Origin: Rhodospirillaceae bacterium
GTDB lineage: Bacteria; Pseudomonadota; Alphaproteobacteria; UBA828
Direction: 5' to 3'
DNA: 64,000 nucleotides
Assembly (NCBI GenBank): GCA_002728135.1
Contig: PBVE01000009.1
Span: 1-64,000, forward strand
Shown: positions 45,705 through 55,685 of the stretch, in pieces
How the letters are laid out: every line of letters begins with the position of its first letter
How positions within the stretch are numbered: the stretch's first letter is position 1
The notes under the pieces: generated by a model
Told to the model about the DNA's origin: nothing
What the model saw: only the letters and a program-made list of their open reading frames with translations
Databases searched by the model: none
Program-made: the position numbers and the translations under genes

Positions 45705-46671
45705 AATAGACCTGATTGAGAAGTATTTTGCCCCGCTAGCTTCTAGCTCTGATAGTTCACTGGGTTTGCTTGATGATGCTGCACTTATAAAAGTGCCTAA
45801 AAAACATGAGCTTGTGGTAACAAAGGATGTGCTCGTTGAGGAAATACATTTCTTAGCTAATGATCCACCTAAATCTTTAGCATGGAAGGCTTTGGCTGTT
45901 AATCTCTCTGACCTTGCCTCTATGGGAGCAAAGCCAGCTTACTATACATTAGGTTTTGCAATACCAAATCATATTAAGCCAGATTGGATTGAATTGTTTG
46001 TTAAAGGTTTAAATGAAATTCAAAACAAATTTGAAATTTTGTTAATAGGTGGAGATACCATTGTTACCAATGGGCCAATAACAATATCTGTAACAGCCTT
46101 CGGCCAAATTCCTGAGAGTATGGCAATGAAAAGATCTGGAGCCTCTGCAGGTGAAACAATATACATGAGTGGTTGTATAGGGGGAGGATATTTAGGCCTT
46201 AGGCATCTTCAGGAAAATCTGTTTGGGTTAAACAACAAATTCAGTGATTTTTGTGTTGAGAGATACCAGAGACCCTTTCCACGTGTTGCACTTGGTATGG
46301 CACTTAGGGACTTTGCAACCTCTGCAACTGACATTTCTGATGGTTTGGTTGCTGACCTTGCAAATATCTGTAGAACTTCATCTGTTTCAGCAACTATCTA
46401 TGCTGATGATGTTCCTTTACCTAACGGTGTTAAACAGTTAATTCAAAATGGATGTGTTAATCTTAATGATCTATTTTCTGGGGGAGATGACTACGAATTA
46501 TTATTTACTGCCCCGGCTAGCTATGACAGTAGAATCAAAAGTTTAGAATCTAAGTTAGACGTTAAAATTTCATCAATTGGTAAAATTGGCTCCGGCCCAG
46601 CAAATCTTACCTTTTTTGGTAAAGGAGGTAAAATTTTGGACTTCGATTCGATGGGATATAGCCACTTTTGA
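45679..46671 (+). CDS. thiL: Thiamine-monophosphate kinase
   Basis: Phosphorylates thiamine monophosphate to the active pyrophosphate. The 330 residues are of the PurM/ThiL fold, with the motifs DDAALIKVP, LAVNLSDLASMGAKP, GGDTIVTNGP, and TDISDGLVADL, all binding ATP-magnesium, and FSGGDDYELLFTAP near the C terminus. The start lies inside nusB, an order (ribH-nusB-thiL) common in alphaproteobacteria. It probably ends the operon, with a hairpin 60 bases later. Confidence 0.95.
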   Translation: MGFPKPSNEIDLIEKYFAPLASSSDSSLGLLDDAALIKVPKKHELVVTKDVLVEEIHFLANDPPKSLAWKALAVNLSDLASMGAKPAYYTLGFAIPNHIKPDWIELFVKGLNEIQNKFEILLIGGDTIVTNGPITISVTAFGQIPESMAMKRSGASAGETIYMSGCIGGGYLGLRHLQENLFGLNNKFSDFCVERYQRPFPRVALGMALRDFATSATDISDGLVADLANICRTSSVSATIYADDVPLPNGVKQLIQNGCVNLNDLFSGGDDYELLFTAPASYDSRIKSLESKLDVKISSIGKIGSGPANLTFFGKGGKILDFDSMGYSHF

Positions 46672-46731
46672 TGAAAATCATATTTTTTGTCTAGAAGAGT
46701 TTAATTTTTTTATATTTTTTTAGAACACATA

Positions 46732-46754
46732 AAACCCTTATAGAGAAAGGGTTT
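46732..46754 (+). terminator. Hairpin after thiL, possible weak terminator
   Basis: AAACCCTT (46732-46739) pairs with AAGGGTTT (46747-46754) around a seven-base loop. No T run follows in the forward direction, so function as an intrinsic terminator is doubtful. Confidence 0.35.
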
Positions 46755-46953
46755 AGGAATAATAATAACGAAAAAACAAATATATTTTCATTAATTGTAT
46801 TTGCTTCGGTTGCCTTTCTTTGTTTTCTCTGGCATTTTCCGCCAACTTTTTAAGTAAAATATTGTAGATAACATCACATACTTGATAGAGTAATAACTTT
46901 AGTTCACCTTTAACATAATCAGTTTTAATAAGAACGAAGGATTAAACCGGAAA

Positions 46954-49044
46954 ATGGATGCCATATACTGGTTCGCTCTGGCCTGTGGGGTCGTTTCACT
47001 AATTTATGGTGTTTACGCCATAAGATCTGTTTTTGCCTCAAGTGCTGGGTCTGAACGAATGCAAGAAATTGCTGGTGCCGTCCAAGAAGGCGCACGAGCT
47101 TATTTAAATAGGCAATATATGACGATAGGTATCGTTGGAATTGCTATTTTTGGAATTTTAACAGGTCTATTAGGCTATAAAGTTGGCATAGGCTTTGCAA
47201 TCGGAGCCATACTCTCGGCAGCTGCAGGCTATATTGGGATGTATGTTTCAGTGCGGGCTAATGTAAGGACCGCCCAAGCTGCAACTGTTGGTTTAAAAGC
47301 AGCACTTGGGGTAGCTTTTCGTTCTGGTGCAGTTACCGGTATGCTTGTAGTTGGTCTAGGTCTTCTCGGAGTCTTGATATATTACGGCATATTGCTAGCA
47401 GCTGATGTTCATACCGATGAGATCATAGAAGCACTTGTCGCTCTTGGATTTGGTGGATCTTTAATTTCTATTTTTGCTCGATTAGGAGGGGGTATTTTTA
47501 CTAAAGGTGCAGATGTTGGTGCTGACTTGGTAGGTAAGGTAGAAGCAGGTATACCAGAAGATGATCCGAGAAATGCAGCAGTAATTGCTGATAATGTCGG
47601 TGACAATGTTGGTGATTGTGCTGGGATGGCGGCAGATTTATTTGAGACCTATGCTGTCACTCTGGTAGCAACAATGCTTTTAGCGGCTGTCTTTTTTACT
47701 GGGGCTTTGCAAGAAGCTATGATGCTATATCCTCTTGCAATTGGTGGAGCATGTATCGTTACATCAGTTATTGGAACATTTTTTGTTAGACTAGGGCGTA
47801 GCCAGAAAATTATGCCCGCCCTTTATAAGGGTTTTATTGTTTCTGCAGTACTTTCGGGCTTGGCATTCTGGCCCATTACTGAATGGGTGATAGGCTGGAA
47901 TACGCAATTTATGGTTGGTGATGTTCCCTCAAGTGGTTCTGATTTATTCCTATGCGGATTAATTGGCCTTGTTGTTACTGGTCTTATGGTTTGGGTCACA
48001 GAATATTATACATCTACAGATTTTAATCCTGTGAAATCTATTGCTAAGGCCTCTGAAACTGGCGATGCGACAAATATTATACAGGGACTTGCTATATCTA
48101 TGCAGGCTTGTGCTGTTCCAGCTATAATAATTGCTGCAGGTATAATACTAGCATACCTCTCAGCAGGATTGTTTGGAATTGCTGTTGCAGTTACAGCCAT
48201 GCTTGCTTTGGCTGGAATGGTTGTTGCTCTGGATGCATATGGACCAGTTACTGACAATGCGGGTGGTATAGCGGAAATGGCGGAGCTACCAGAAGATGTT
48301 AGAAAGACTACAGATGCACTTGATGCAGTAGGAAATACTACAAAAGCAGTAACCAAGGGATATGCTATTGCATCTGCAGGCCTCGCAGCTCTTGTGCTAT
48401 TTGCTGCGTATACACAGGATCTGAAGAAATATTTTCCTGATGTTCCTGTGGAGTTTAGTCTTTCAAACCCTTACGTAGTAGTTGGTTTGTTTTTTGGAGG
48501 AATGCTTCCTTTTCTTTTTGGATCAATGGCAATGTTGTCAGTAGGTCGAGCTGCGGCGTCTGTAGTAATTGAAGTAAGGCGGCAATTCCGAGAAATTTCG
48601 GGGATCATGGAAGGTACTGCAAAACCAGAATATGGTCGTGCTGTAGATTTACTCACTAAATCTGCAATTCGAGAGATGATTATTCCTTCATTATTGCCTG
48701 TAGTTGCACCCATCCTTTTATATATAGTTATATGGGCTATAGCTGGTCAGTCCGCAGGTTTTTCAGCACTCGGTGCGTGTCTTATGGGAACAATAGTAAC
48801 TGGGCTATTTGTTGCTATATCAATGACTGCCGGAGGTGGAGCTTGGGATAATGCTAAAAAATATATTGAAGATGGAAATCATGGAGGTAAAGGCTCAGAC
48901 AGCCATAAGGCTGCTGTAACTGGTGATACTGTTGGTGACCCTTACAAGGACACTGCAGGACCAGCTGTAAATCCAATGATTAAAATTACCAATATTGTGG
49001 CAATACTTTTGCTTGCGATACTTGCAAAATTTGCTACCGGTTAA
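46954..49044 (+). CDS. hppA: K+-insensitive proton-translocating pyrophosphatase
   Basis: Integral membrane pump that uses pyrophosphate hydrolysis to export protons. The 696 residues have about sixteen membrane helices and the substrate site [20 protein letters not shown] and [18 protein letters not shown], with further acidic motifs near 430 and 650. The motif [17 protein letters not shown] has lysine at the position that is alanine in potassium-dependent enzymes, so it is predicted K+-independent. A promoter is likely in the preceding 280-base gap. A strong terminator follows. Confidence 0.97.
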   Translation: MDAIYWFALACGVVSLIYGVYAIRSVFASSAGSERMQEIAGAVQEGARAYLNRQYMTIGIVGIAIFGILTGLLGYKVGIGFAIGAILSAAAGYIGMYVSVRANVRTAQAATVGLKAALGVAFRSGAVTGMLVVGLGLLGVLIYYGILLAADVHTDEIIEALVALGFGGSLISIFARLGGGIFTKGADVGADLVGKVEAGIPEDDPRNAAVIADNVGDNVGDCAGMAADLFETYAVTLVATMLLAAVFFTGALQEAMMLYPLAIGGACIVTSVIGTFFVRLGRSQKIMPALYKGFIVSAVLSGLAFWPITEWVIGWNTQFMVGDVPSSGSDLFLCGLIGLVVTGLMVWVTEYYTSTDFNPVKSIAKASETGDATNIIQGLAISMQACAVPAIIIAAGIILAYLSAGLFGIAVAVTAMLALAGMVVALDAYGPVTDNAGGIAEMAELPEDVRKTTDALDAVGNTTKAVTKGYAIASAGLAALVLFAAYTQDLKKYFPDVPVEFSLSNPYVVVGLFFGGMLPFLFGSMAMLSVGRAAASVVIEVRRQFREISGIMEGTAKPEYGRAVDLLTKSAIREMIIPSLLPVVAPILLYIVIWAIAGQSAGFSALGACLMGTIVTGLFVAISMTAGGGAWDNAKKYIEDGNHGGKGSDSHKAAVTGDTVGDPYKDTAGPAVNPMIKITNIVAILLLAILAKFATG

Positions 49045-49064
49045 TATATAAAGCTTCTTAACTC

Positions 49065-49094
49065 AAAAAGGGGGGACTTACCCCCCTTTTTTTT
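49065..49094. terminator. Bidirectional rho-independent terminator
   Basis: GGGGGG and CCCCCC pair around ACTTA, flanked by AAAAA on the left and TTTTTTTT on the right. It serves both hppA (rightward) and the convergent bamE gene (leftward), whose stop lies three bases away. Confidence 0.92.
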
Positions 49095-49096
49095 AG

Positions 49097-49531
49097 TTAT
49101 TGCCCACTTCCAATTGGAACACCAAGGTTGCCGAAGATCTGCTCAAATAGTCCCAGACTCTTTCCTTTTGTTGGAGTTATTCGGTCAATAAAACTTATTT
49201 TCTTTGCTTGATCTGGGTCAAGTTTTTTGATGGAAGCAACAAACCCTCCTTCATCAAAAGTAATTAATATTATAGATTGGCTTATTAATTTTGGTTCAAA
49301 AAAAGCGGTACTCTCAGTTTTTTGACTAATATAATACCAATGATCATCTTCGAAGGTACCGACAACAGATGGTGAACCTAAAATTTGAACTACTTGATCG
49401 CGAGATTGATGGCCTGGCTTAATTTTGCTAATCAATTCAGGTGAAGGCACGTGTCCACGGATATCTATTTGTGGAGTGCATCCAATAACACTACAACAAA
49501 GAAAAATGATAATTATAGTTTTTAATGGCAT
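49097..49531 (-). CDS. bamE: Outer membrane assembly lipoprotein BamE (SmpA/OmlA)
   Basis: Component of the Bam complex that inserts beta-barrel proteins. The 144 residues begin with a lipoprotein signal, CSVIGC as lipobox with Cys18 for lipidation. The SmpA/OmlA domain follows: KPGHQSRDQVVQILGSPSV, then DDHWYYIS and LITFDEGGFVASI. The gene stands opposite the cytochrome bc1 chaperone, an arrangement found in many alphaproteobacteria. Confidence 0.93.
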   Translation of the reverse strand: MPLKTIIIIFLCCSVIGCTPQIDIRGHVPSPELISKIKPGHQSRDQVVQILGSPSVVGTFEDDHWYYISQKTESTAFFEPKLISQSIILITFDEGGFVASIKKLDPDQAKKISFIDRITPTKGKSLGLFEQIFGNLGVPIGSGQ

Positions 49532-49664
49532 TGATCACTTACTACCTTCTGTTATCGTCTGGATGATTTAGTTTTGATATAGTTAATTATATTAGAGTAA
49601 ATACAAAATCTTTTTGCAATTCTAATGATGTTGATGAATGTAAAGATAAACTGTAGAGGAAACA

Positions 49665-50219
49665 ATGTTGATTGATCGTTGGCTTAGAAATATTCGAAAA
49701 AAAACAAACCTAAGGAACGTTGCACATCAAATTTACTTTACAACGGTATCCCAGTCGCGAAAGCCAACATTATTTTCCGACTTAGAGGTTCCTGATACCC
49801 TTGATGGAAGATTTGACTTGGTAATCTTACATATTAGTCTTGTGCTAAGGCGTTTACGTTCTTCGGGCGAATCTGGAAAACAGCTTTCAGATGCGTTGTT
49901 TACAGTTATGTTTGACGATCTAGATCAAACTATAAGAGAAATGGGTGTAGGTGATATAAGGGTTGGTAAGAAGGTAAAAGCAATGGCAAGGGCATTCTAC
50001 GGTAGATGTCTAGCCTACGACAGTGCATTAGATTCAAATGATAATGAGGCTCTCGAGAAAGCCTTGTGTAAAAATATTTATGGTTTAAATACTGTAACAA
50101 GTCCAAAGTCTGGCATATTGAGTCATTATGTAAAGGATGTAGTAATAAAGCTAGATACTCAAAAGGATCAAGACCTGCTTGAGGGAAGAATTAAATTCCC
50201 ACAAATAGATCTTAATTGA
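49665..50219 (+). CDS. Ubiquinol-cytochrome c chaperone (CBP3 family)
   Basis: Homologue of yeast Cbp3, which assists cytochrome b and bc1 complex assembly. The 184 residues of the family include DTLDGRFDLVILHISLVLRR near residue 50, the block FTVMFDDLDQTIREMGVGD, and AMARAFYGRCLAYDSAL. The start ATG is preceded by GAGGAAAC. Divergent from bamE and followed by the DUF177 gene, the usual alphaproteobacterial order. Confidence 0.9.
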   Translation: MLIDRWLRNIRKKTNLRNVAHQIYFTTVSQSRKPTLFSDLEVPDTLDGRFDLVILHISLVLRRLRSSGESGKQLSDALFTVMFDDLDQTIREMGVGDIRVGKKVKAMARAFYGRCLAYDSALDSNDNEALEKALCKNIYGLNTVTSPKSGILSHYVKDVVIKLDTQKDQDLLEGRIKFPQIDLN

Positions 50220-50279
50220 AAATCATAGACTTTTTTTGAAATATAAAATGTTTAGAACCCCATCAAGATAGATTCCAAC

Positions 50280-50837
50280 ATGAATGCAAGTTTACACAAC
50301 TTTAGAAGAATAATATCAGTCATTAATTTGCCGATTGAAGGCAAAAGCTTTCAAATCAATGCCTCAGCTGAAGAATGTAAACAAATAGCATCTTCCTTGG
50401 GCTTGGTAATGCTAAAATCACTTAGTTCATCAATTATTTTAATCCCAGAAAATATTGGTAAAGGTGCAATAAGAGCTAAAGGAAAGTTTTCAGCAAATTT
50501 TGTTGAGAAATGTGTGATTACTTTAGAAAATTTTGAGAGTTCTTGCGAAGAAGATATTAATACTCTTTTTGCATTAGATATTTCTGATAATACAGAAAAA
50601 ACTGTATTTTTTGACTCTGCAGAAGAAATAGTTGATTCTGTGAATAATGATGGAACTTTGGATTTAGCAGCACTTATTTTTGAATATTTGTCGCTAAGTA
50701 TTGAGCCTCATCCAAGAAAACCTGGTAATTCAAAAGATTCACTAAAATACTATTGTGGCCCTAGTAAGGTGGTATCAAAAGATGAATTCTCTAATAAGCC
50801 ATTTGCGGTACTTGGAGATTTACGCCGCAAGATGTAA
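50280..50837 (+). CDS. DUF177 (YceD) family protein
   Basis: Member of a family found next to rpmF; YceD has been implicated in 23S rRNA accumulation. The 185 residues show the short conserved block EYLSLSIEPHPRKPG, in which the C-x-P of other members is replaced by I-E-P, and acidic ends. It precedes rpmF by 118 bases, without other genes between. Confidence 0.87.
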   Translation: MNASLHNFRRIISVINLPIEGKSFQINASAEECKQIASSLGLVMLKSLSSSIILIPENIGKGAIRAKGKFSANFVEKCVITLENFESSCEEDINTLFALDISDNTEKTVFFDSAEEIVDSVNNDGTLDLAALIFEYLSLSIEPHPRKPGNSKDSLKYYCGPSKVVSKDEFSNKPFAVLGDLRRKM

Positions 50838-50955
50838 TGTGCCCTCAAATTAATCTATAAAAGCTTTAGGCTATCTATTTGCTTATATAGAGGTTGGAAA
50901 ATATTTAAAGTAATTTTAAACATAGGTAAATTTAACCCTAATAGGAAGATTAGTT

Positions 50956-51141
50956 ATGGCAGTTCCTAAGAAGAAAGTTTCTAGATCACGAAGAGATAAA
51001 CGACGTTCACATCATTCATTGAAATCTGCAAACCTTGTGGAATGTGATAATTGTGGGGAACTTAAACTCCCTCATCATATCTGTCCAGCATGCGGATATT
51101 ATAGTGGTCGCGAAGTAGTAGAACCAGAGGATGGCGTTTGA
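50956..51141 (+). CDS. rpmF: 50S ribosomal protein L32
   Basis: Small zinc-ribbon ribosomal protein. The 61 residues start [20 protein letters not shown] and contain two Cys-x2-Cys pairs ([20 protein letters not shown]), so this is the C+ zinc-binding form. A clear ribosome binding site AGGAAG precedes the ATG. plsX follows after 32 bases. Confidence 0.97.
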   Translation: MAVPKKKVSRSRRDKRRSHHSLKSANLVECDNCGELKLPHHICPACGYYSGREVVEPEDGV

Positions 51142-51173
51142 GGAGCAAATACTGTGATCATTGAGGTCTTACA

Positions 51174-52223
51174 ATGAGTAAAGATATTGTATTAGCATTG
51201 GATGTAATGGGCGGTGATAAAGGTCCTCCAATGGTTATAAGAGGTGCAAATATAGCAAGGGTTCGTCATCCAAACTTAAAGTTCCGATTCTATGGGGATA
51301 AAAATCTAATTAATAAATTACTGCGTCGTTATAAACGCTTGAAACCCATCAGCAGTGTTTATCATACTGATGAACATGTGGAAGATGATTTGAAGCCTTC
51401 CCAAGCACTTCGTCAACGTAAAAAATCTGGAATGAACCTTGCTATTTCTGCTGTCCGGGGTGGAGATGCTGATGGTATAGTTTCTGCAGGAAATACAGGG
51501 GCTCTGATGGCATTCGCAAAACTAAGTTTGCGAACACTCCCAGGTATCAATAGGCCTGCTATGGTATCGGTATTTCCAACAGAGCGTGGTGAATGTGTAA
51601 TGCTTGATTTGGGTGCTAATATTGATTGTGACGCCCAAACTTTGGTTCAGTTTGCAATGATGGGAGAGGTTTTTGCTAGAAATGTATTAGGCGTTAAAAA
51701 ACCTACTGTTGGTCTCTTGAATATTGGTAGCGAAGAATTGAAAGGTAATGAAACTATTCGTCAAGCAGCATCTATGCTGCGTGACGCAGATTTACCTATT
51801 GAGTTTAGAGGATTTGTTGAGGGGAATGATATTCCTGCCGGCACAGTCGATGTGGTTGTGACAGATGGATTCGTTGGGAATGTGGCTCTGAAAACTGCAG
51901 AGGGTGTTGCAAAACTTTACTTGGAATATATGCGTAGTGCATTTAGGCGAGGACTTTTCTCTCGTATGGGTTTTTTGTTGGCTCGTCCGGCCCTCAGAGC
52001 TCTAAGGGATCGTATAGACCCACGGGCATATAATGGGGGCACTTTTTTGGGTCTAAATGGAGTTGCAGTCAAGAGTCATGGAGGAACTGACCACAAGGGT
52101 TTTGCTAATGCACTAAGTGTGGCTGTGGATATGATAGAACAGGATGTTAATCCAAAGATTATCAGTGAGTTAAGGAGATTACATCTAGATGAAGAGACGA
52201 ATATGAACAAGGTGGTTGTCTAA
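51174..52223 (+). CDS. plsX: Phosphate acyltransferase PlsX
   Basis: Converts acyl-ACP to acyl-phosphate at the start of phospholipid synthesis. The 349 residues begin ALDVMGGDKGPPMVIRGA and contain VSAGNTGALMAFA, LDLGANIDCDAQTLVQFA, LLNIGSEELKGNE and VVTDGFVGNVALKTAEG, all typical of PlsX. It ends one base before the fabH ATG. Confidence 0.96.
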   Translation: MSKDIVLALDVMGGDKGPPMVIRGANIARVRHPNLKFRFYGDKNLINKLLRRYKRLKPISSVYHTDEHVEDDLKPSQALRQRKKSGMNLAISAVRGGDADGIVSAGNTGALMAFAKLSLRTLPGINRPAMVSVFPTERGECVMLDLGANIDCDAQTLVQFAMMGEVFARNVLGVKKPTVGLLNIGSEELKGNETIRQAASMLRDADLPIEFRGFVEGNDIPAGTVDVVVTDGFVGNVALKTAEGVAKLYLEYMRSAFRRGLFSRMGFLLARPALRALRDRIDPRAYNGGTFLGLNGVAVKSHGGTDHKGFANALSVAVDMIEQDVNPKIISELRRLHLDEETNMNKVVV

Positions 52224-52224
52224 A

Positions 52225-53196
52225 ATGATTCTGTCTAGAATCATTGGATGTGGGGGGTATTTACCTCAGAAAGTACTAACAAATGATGACCTTTCAAAGA
52301 ACTTAGATACATCCCATGATTGGATTGTTGGACGCAGTGGAATTAATCAACGTCATATTGCTGCTGACGATGAATTAACATCAGATCTAGGGTTGGCGGC
52401 CGCAAGAAACGCTATAAAAGATTCTGGTATTAGTCCTCAAGAAATTGACTTGCTAATTCTTGCAACTTCAACCCCAGATAATACTTTTCCCGCAACTGCA
52501 ACTAAGATTCAGTCAAAACTTGGTATGGGTTGTGGATTAGCCTTTGATGTGCAAGCAGTTTGTGCAGGCTTTATTTGTGCCTTTAGTATAGCAAATAATT
52601 TTATTAAGAGTGGTCAGGCAAAAACAGCCTTAGTGATCGGAGCAGAGACATACTCACGTATTCTTGATTGGAAAGATCGTGGTACATGTGTTCTTTTTGG
52701 TGATGGAGCAGGAGCAGTAATACTTCGTTCTGAGGAAGGAAATGATAATAAGGATAGAGCGGGAATACTTTCTACTTGTATGTATTCGAATGGTGATTAT
52801 TACAAAGCTTTATATGTAGATGGAGGTGTTTCCACAACGCAAACTGCTGGTTATCTGAGAATGGAAGGTAGAGAAGTCTTTAAACATGCTGTTGAAAAAT
52901 TAACATCTGCAGCAAACGAAGCACTTAATTTAGCTTCCTTAAATATAGAAAATGTAGATTGGCTAATACCGCACCAAGCAAACCTCCGAATTATAGATGC
53001 AATAGCAAAAAAACTTGAATTGGATAAGAAAAAACTGATTATTACAGTTGATCAACATGCGAACACATCGTCTGCTTCCATCCCTTTAGCCCTAAGTGCC
53101 GCAATAAAAGATGGTAGAATAAATGCTGGTGATATTATAGTTCTTGAAGCAATTGGTGGAGGTTTGGTGTGGGGTGCAGGCGTAGCAAGGTGGTAA
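52225..53196 (+). CDS. fabH: 3-oxoacyl-[ACP] synthase III
   Basis: Starts fatty acid synthesis by joining acetyl-CoA and malonyl-ACP. The 323 residues carry the Cys113-His-Asn triad in QAVCAGF, PHQANLRI and HANTSSAS, plus GDGAGAVILR and the terminal GGGLVWGA. I start at ATG 52225 with AAGGTGG nine bases before; a TTG at 52216 overlaps that site. Co-transcribed with plsX and followed by ihfA. Confidence 0.96.
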   Translation: MILSRIIGCGGYLPQKVLTNDDLSKNLDTSHDWIVGRSGINQRHIAADDELTSDLGLAAARNAIKDSGISPQEIDLLILATSTPDNTFPATATKIQSKLGMGCGLAFDVQAVCAGFICAFSIANNFIKSGQAKTALVIGAETYSRILDWKDRGTCVLFGDGAGAVILRSEEGNDNKDRAGILSTCMYSNGDYYKALYVDGGVSTTQTAGYLRMEGREVFKHAVEKLTSAANEALNLASLNIENVDWLIPHQANLRIIDAIAKKLELDKKKLIITVDQHANTSSASIPLALSAAIKDGRINAGDIIVLEAIGGGLVWGAGVARW

Positions 53197-53287
53197 TATA
53201 AATATGGATTAAAAATTTTCGTTGCTATGTTGACGCTTCGCTATTGAAACGTTACCGTTTTTGTCCAAACATAGGAGATCAGGAGAA

Positions 53288-53704
53288 ATGACCGGAAAAA
53301 CGGTCACAAGAATAGATTTAGCAGCGGCGGTTTATCGTGAGATAGGATTGTCTCGTAATGAGTCTGCTAAATTGGTTGAGTCTGTTTTGTCCATAATCGA
53401 AACTAGTTTAGTCAATGGAGAAACAGTAAAGTTGTCGTCCTTTGGTACATTTACTGTTAGGGAAAAGAATGAACGTGTAGGACGTAACCCAAAAACTGGA
53501 GAAGAAGTTCCTATTACACCTCGAAAGGTCCTGACTTTTAGGGCATCACATGCTCTAAAAGATCTAGTAAATAGTTCAAATATAGAAAGCAATCATTCCT
53601 CAACTGACATAACCAAAACCAAAGATTTTTCAAGTGAATTTTATGCTGAGGATATTAAAAGTAATCTAAATAATTTATCTGAAGGTAAGGAATCTTTGGA
53701 ATAA
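53288..53704 (+). CDS. ihfA: Integration host factor alpha subunit with acidic tail
   Basis: Nucleoid protein that bends DNA with IhfB. Residues 1-97 form the HU/IHF fold: [39 protein letters not shown], and the arm tip [14 protein letters not shown] with the intercalating proline. About 40 residues of polar, acidic sequence follow (ending EGKESLE), not seen in E. coli IhfA of 99 residues. Start ATG 53288 follows AGGAGAA; the open frame extends to 53261 without such a site. Confidence 0.94.
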   Translation: MTGKTVTRIDLAAAVYREIGLSRNESAKLVESVLSIIETSLVNGETVKLSSFGTFTVREKNERVGRNPKTGEEVPITPRKVLTFRASHALKDLVNSSNIESNHSSTDITKTKDFSSEFYAEDIKSNLNNLSEGKESLE

Positions 53705-53710
53705 TAGAAT

Positions 53711-54130
53711 ATGACAGATGAGGATGTGAAAAGCATGTCCCGTAATGGGAAATCACCTCAAGCGTTTAGAACTATCCGTGAGGTATCTGAAGAACTTGGG
53801 ATCCCTCAACATGTTCTCAGATTCTGGGAGACAAAGTTTAAGCGATTACGTCCACTCAAGCGAGGAGGAGGACGTCGTTATTATCGTACAGAAGATTTCG
53901 AAATGTTAAAAACAATACAAAAATTACTCTATACGGATGGATATACTATAAAAGGTGTTCAAAAGCTTTTCGAAGACTCTGAAAATAATCTCAACACTAC
54001 CAAATCATCTGCATCAAAAAATGCCACTAATTTTATGAAAGATATGTCATACGACACTAGAGAAATTGAAAAGATTGTTTCAGAACTCAGTAATCTACGT
54101 GACATGCTGAGAGGCAAGTTTTCAGGTTGA
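53711..54130 (+). CDS. MerR family regulator downstream of ihfA
   Basis: A 139-residue protein whose N-terminal half is a MerR winged helix-turn-helix: [20 protein letters not shown], then [20 protein letters not shown] and [16 protein letters not shown]. The C-terminal 45 residues are polar and helical, without metal or drug-binding cysteines, so effector unknown. It is fixed in alphaproteobacteria after ihfA and before a proline tRNA, as here. Confidence 0.92.
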   Translation: MTDEDVKSMSRNGKSPQAFRTIREVSEELGIPQHVLRFWETKFKRLRPLKRGGGRRYYRTEDFEMLKTIQKLLYTDGYTIKGVQKLFEDSENNLNTTKSSASKNATNFMKDMSYDTREIEKIVSELSNLRDMLRGKFSG

Positions 54131-54187
54131 TATTAGGAGTAATTACTCAAAATATAGTTAAAAATTTTCCAAAACTATGGTTTCAGT

Positions 54188-54264
54188 CGGAGCGTAGCGC
54201 AGCCTGGTAGCGCACTTGTCTGGGGGACAAGGGGTCGTGGGTTCAAATCCCGCCGCTCCGACCA
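54188..54264 (+). tRNA. tRNA-Pro (anticodon GGG)
   Basis: A 77-base cloverleaf with encoded CCA. The acceptor stem CGGAGCG (54188-54194) pairs with CGCTCCG before ACCA. The anticodon stem CTTGT/ACAAG holds the loop CTGGGGG, so the anticodon is GGG. The T arm has GGTTCAAATCC. No integrase or repeat of the 3' end was seen beside it. Confidence 0.97.
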
Positions 54265-54323
54265 AACACTCCCATTAACTATTAGATAAATCTATTACTT
54301 TAATGCCTAATCTCGCTTGTAAT

Positions 54324-54695
54324 CTAGACGCTTGCAGTACTGGTCAGGTGCGAAGTGTCATCAAAAGGTTGCCAAGATATTGCTTTACCTTCTTTTACTA
54401 CACTCATATGAATTCCTTCAGAGGTTTTTCCACCTATAGTAATTTTGTGATGAACAAACACGGTATTACCTGATTCATAAAATGCTATTGGCTCCATCTG
54501 AAAACCTGGCCATGTTGTGGGAATATTACTTATGAATTGAGTAATAAAAGCCTCTGCCCCCCTATAAGTCCCAGACATAGGTTGACTTTCGGGAACTGTT
54601 CCTACCCAATCTGGGGAGAAAAGAGATGCCATTTTTTGAAAATCACCTTCACCAAAGGCTTGGTATATAGTTTGAATAACCTCTAGATTAGTCAT
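54324..54695 (-). CDS. SnoaL-like/NTF2-family protein
   Basis: A 123-residue single-domain protein of the cone-shaped NTF2 superfamily, as in polyketide cyclases and ketosteroid isomerases; the ligand is unknown. Visible are the N-terminal helix IQTIYQAFGEGDFQKMASLF, SPDWVG, TYRGAEAFITQFI and HHKITIGG on the sheet. I start at ATG 54695, where AGGGGAA lies five bases before; the open frame extends to 54773. It is convergent with the tRNA region. Confidence 0.8.
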   Translation of the reverse strand: MTNLEVIQTIYQAFGEGDFQKMASLFSPDWVGTVPESQPMSGTYRGAEAFITQFISNIPTTWPGFQMEPIAFYESGNTVFVHHKITIGGKTSEGIHMSVVKEGKAISWQPFDDTSHLTSTASV

Positions 54696-54967
54696 AATTG
54701 TTCCCCTCTTATACAAATCAATTAAATGAAAAAACTTTGTTCTATGGTTAAAATATATATATATGGTTTCCAAGATAGAGCACTATATATAATGATATAT
54801 TAACACAGCAAAAGAATGAAGAGTTTTAAAGAAACAGAGATGTCATTTTTTATGATGAGTTTAAAAAATTTGTAGCCGCTTTTCTTGTTTGACGAGTAAT
54901 TTTTATTATTTTTTAATAATTATATTTATAATATTTTTAAAGTTATGAATAATAGGGTGGCTTGCTT

Positions 54968-55660
54968 ATGTGTGGTAGGTATTCACTTACAAATCCATCA
55001 AAACTCAGGGAAGAGTTTGGTTCTGACATTGATGGTCATAGAACTATCTCACCCAGATTTAACATTGCACCCGGCCAAGTTGTTCCAGTAATACGTATAT
55101 GCCAAGAAGGTAAAATGTGTATCTCTGAAATGAGGTGGGGTTTTCTACCTAACTGGGCCAGTAAGACTAATTCATATAAACCGATGATCAATGCTCGTTC
55201 AGAGTCAATTTTTGAAAGAAAATATTTTAGGGATTCTATTAAAAGGCAGAGAGTTCTTATACCGGCTGATGGCTATTATGAGTGGATGTATATAAATAAT
55301 AAGAAGGTTCCTTACCGAATAACAAAAAATAATCATGGATTGTTTGCATTCGCTGGTGTTTGGGAAAGGCCATCAAAAAATGCTTGTAATAAATTCCCAA
55401 CATTCGCAATTATAACAAGGAATTCTATTAAAAATTTAAGTGTAATTCATCAGAGGATGCCTGTTATTTTATCTCAGGGCAACTATCTTCAATGGCTAAA
55501 TAAAAGACTAAAGCTTAATCTTGTGGAAAGTTGTTTATCAGAGATGAATAATTCCAATCTAGAAGGTTATCCTGTGAATAGTTGGGTAAATGATATTAGA
55601 AATGATGATGTTAAATGTATTCAAACCATTGATTCATCTGGTAATAAAATAATCAATTAG
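54968..55660 (+). CDS. SRAP-domain protein (YedK/HMCES family)
   Basis: Forms a covalent thiazolidine link with abasic sites in single-stranded DNA to protect it. The 230 residues begin Met-Cys-Gly-Arg-Tyr so that Cys2 is N-terminal after Met removal; this fixes the start at ATG 54968 (TTG 54962 would bury the cysteine). Other conserved residues: Asn75 in INARSES, Glu105 in GYYEWM and His161 in VIHQRMPVIL. It stands alone between the tRNA-side genes and panC, with no SOS box recognised. Confidence 0.93.
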   Translation: MCGRYSLTNPSKLREEFGSDIDGHRTISPRFNIAPGQVVPVIRICQEGKMCISEMRWGFLPNWASKTNSYKPMINARSESIFERKYFRDSIKRQRVLIPADGYYEWMYINNKKVPYRITKNNHGLFAFAGVWERPSKNACNKFPTFAIITRNSIKNLSVIHQRMPVILSQGNYLQWLNKRLKLNLVESCLSEMNNSNLEGYPVNSWVNDIRNDDVKCIQTIDSSGNKIIN

Positions 55661-55685
55661 TCGCAGAAGGAAAGTTAAGGCTATC

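Noticed and set aside
46695-46853. 53-codon open frame after thiL, encoding a hydrophobic C-terminal segment ending in FPPTF
   Set aside because: No ATG, GTG or TTG in frame and no ribosome binding site; the frame overlaps a hairpin. Probably chance in AT-rich sequence.
54188-54330. Possible integration site at the tRNA-Pro 3' end
   Set aside because: No repeat of the tRNA end, no integrase and no change in composition; neighbours are ordinary chromosomal genes.
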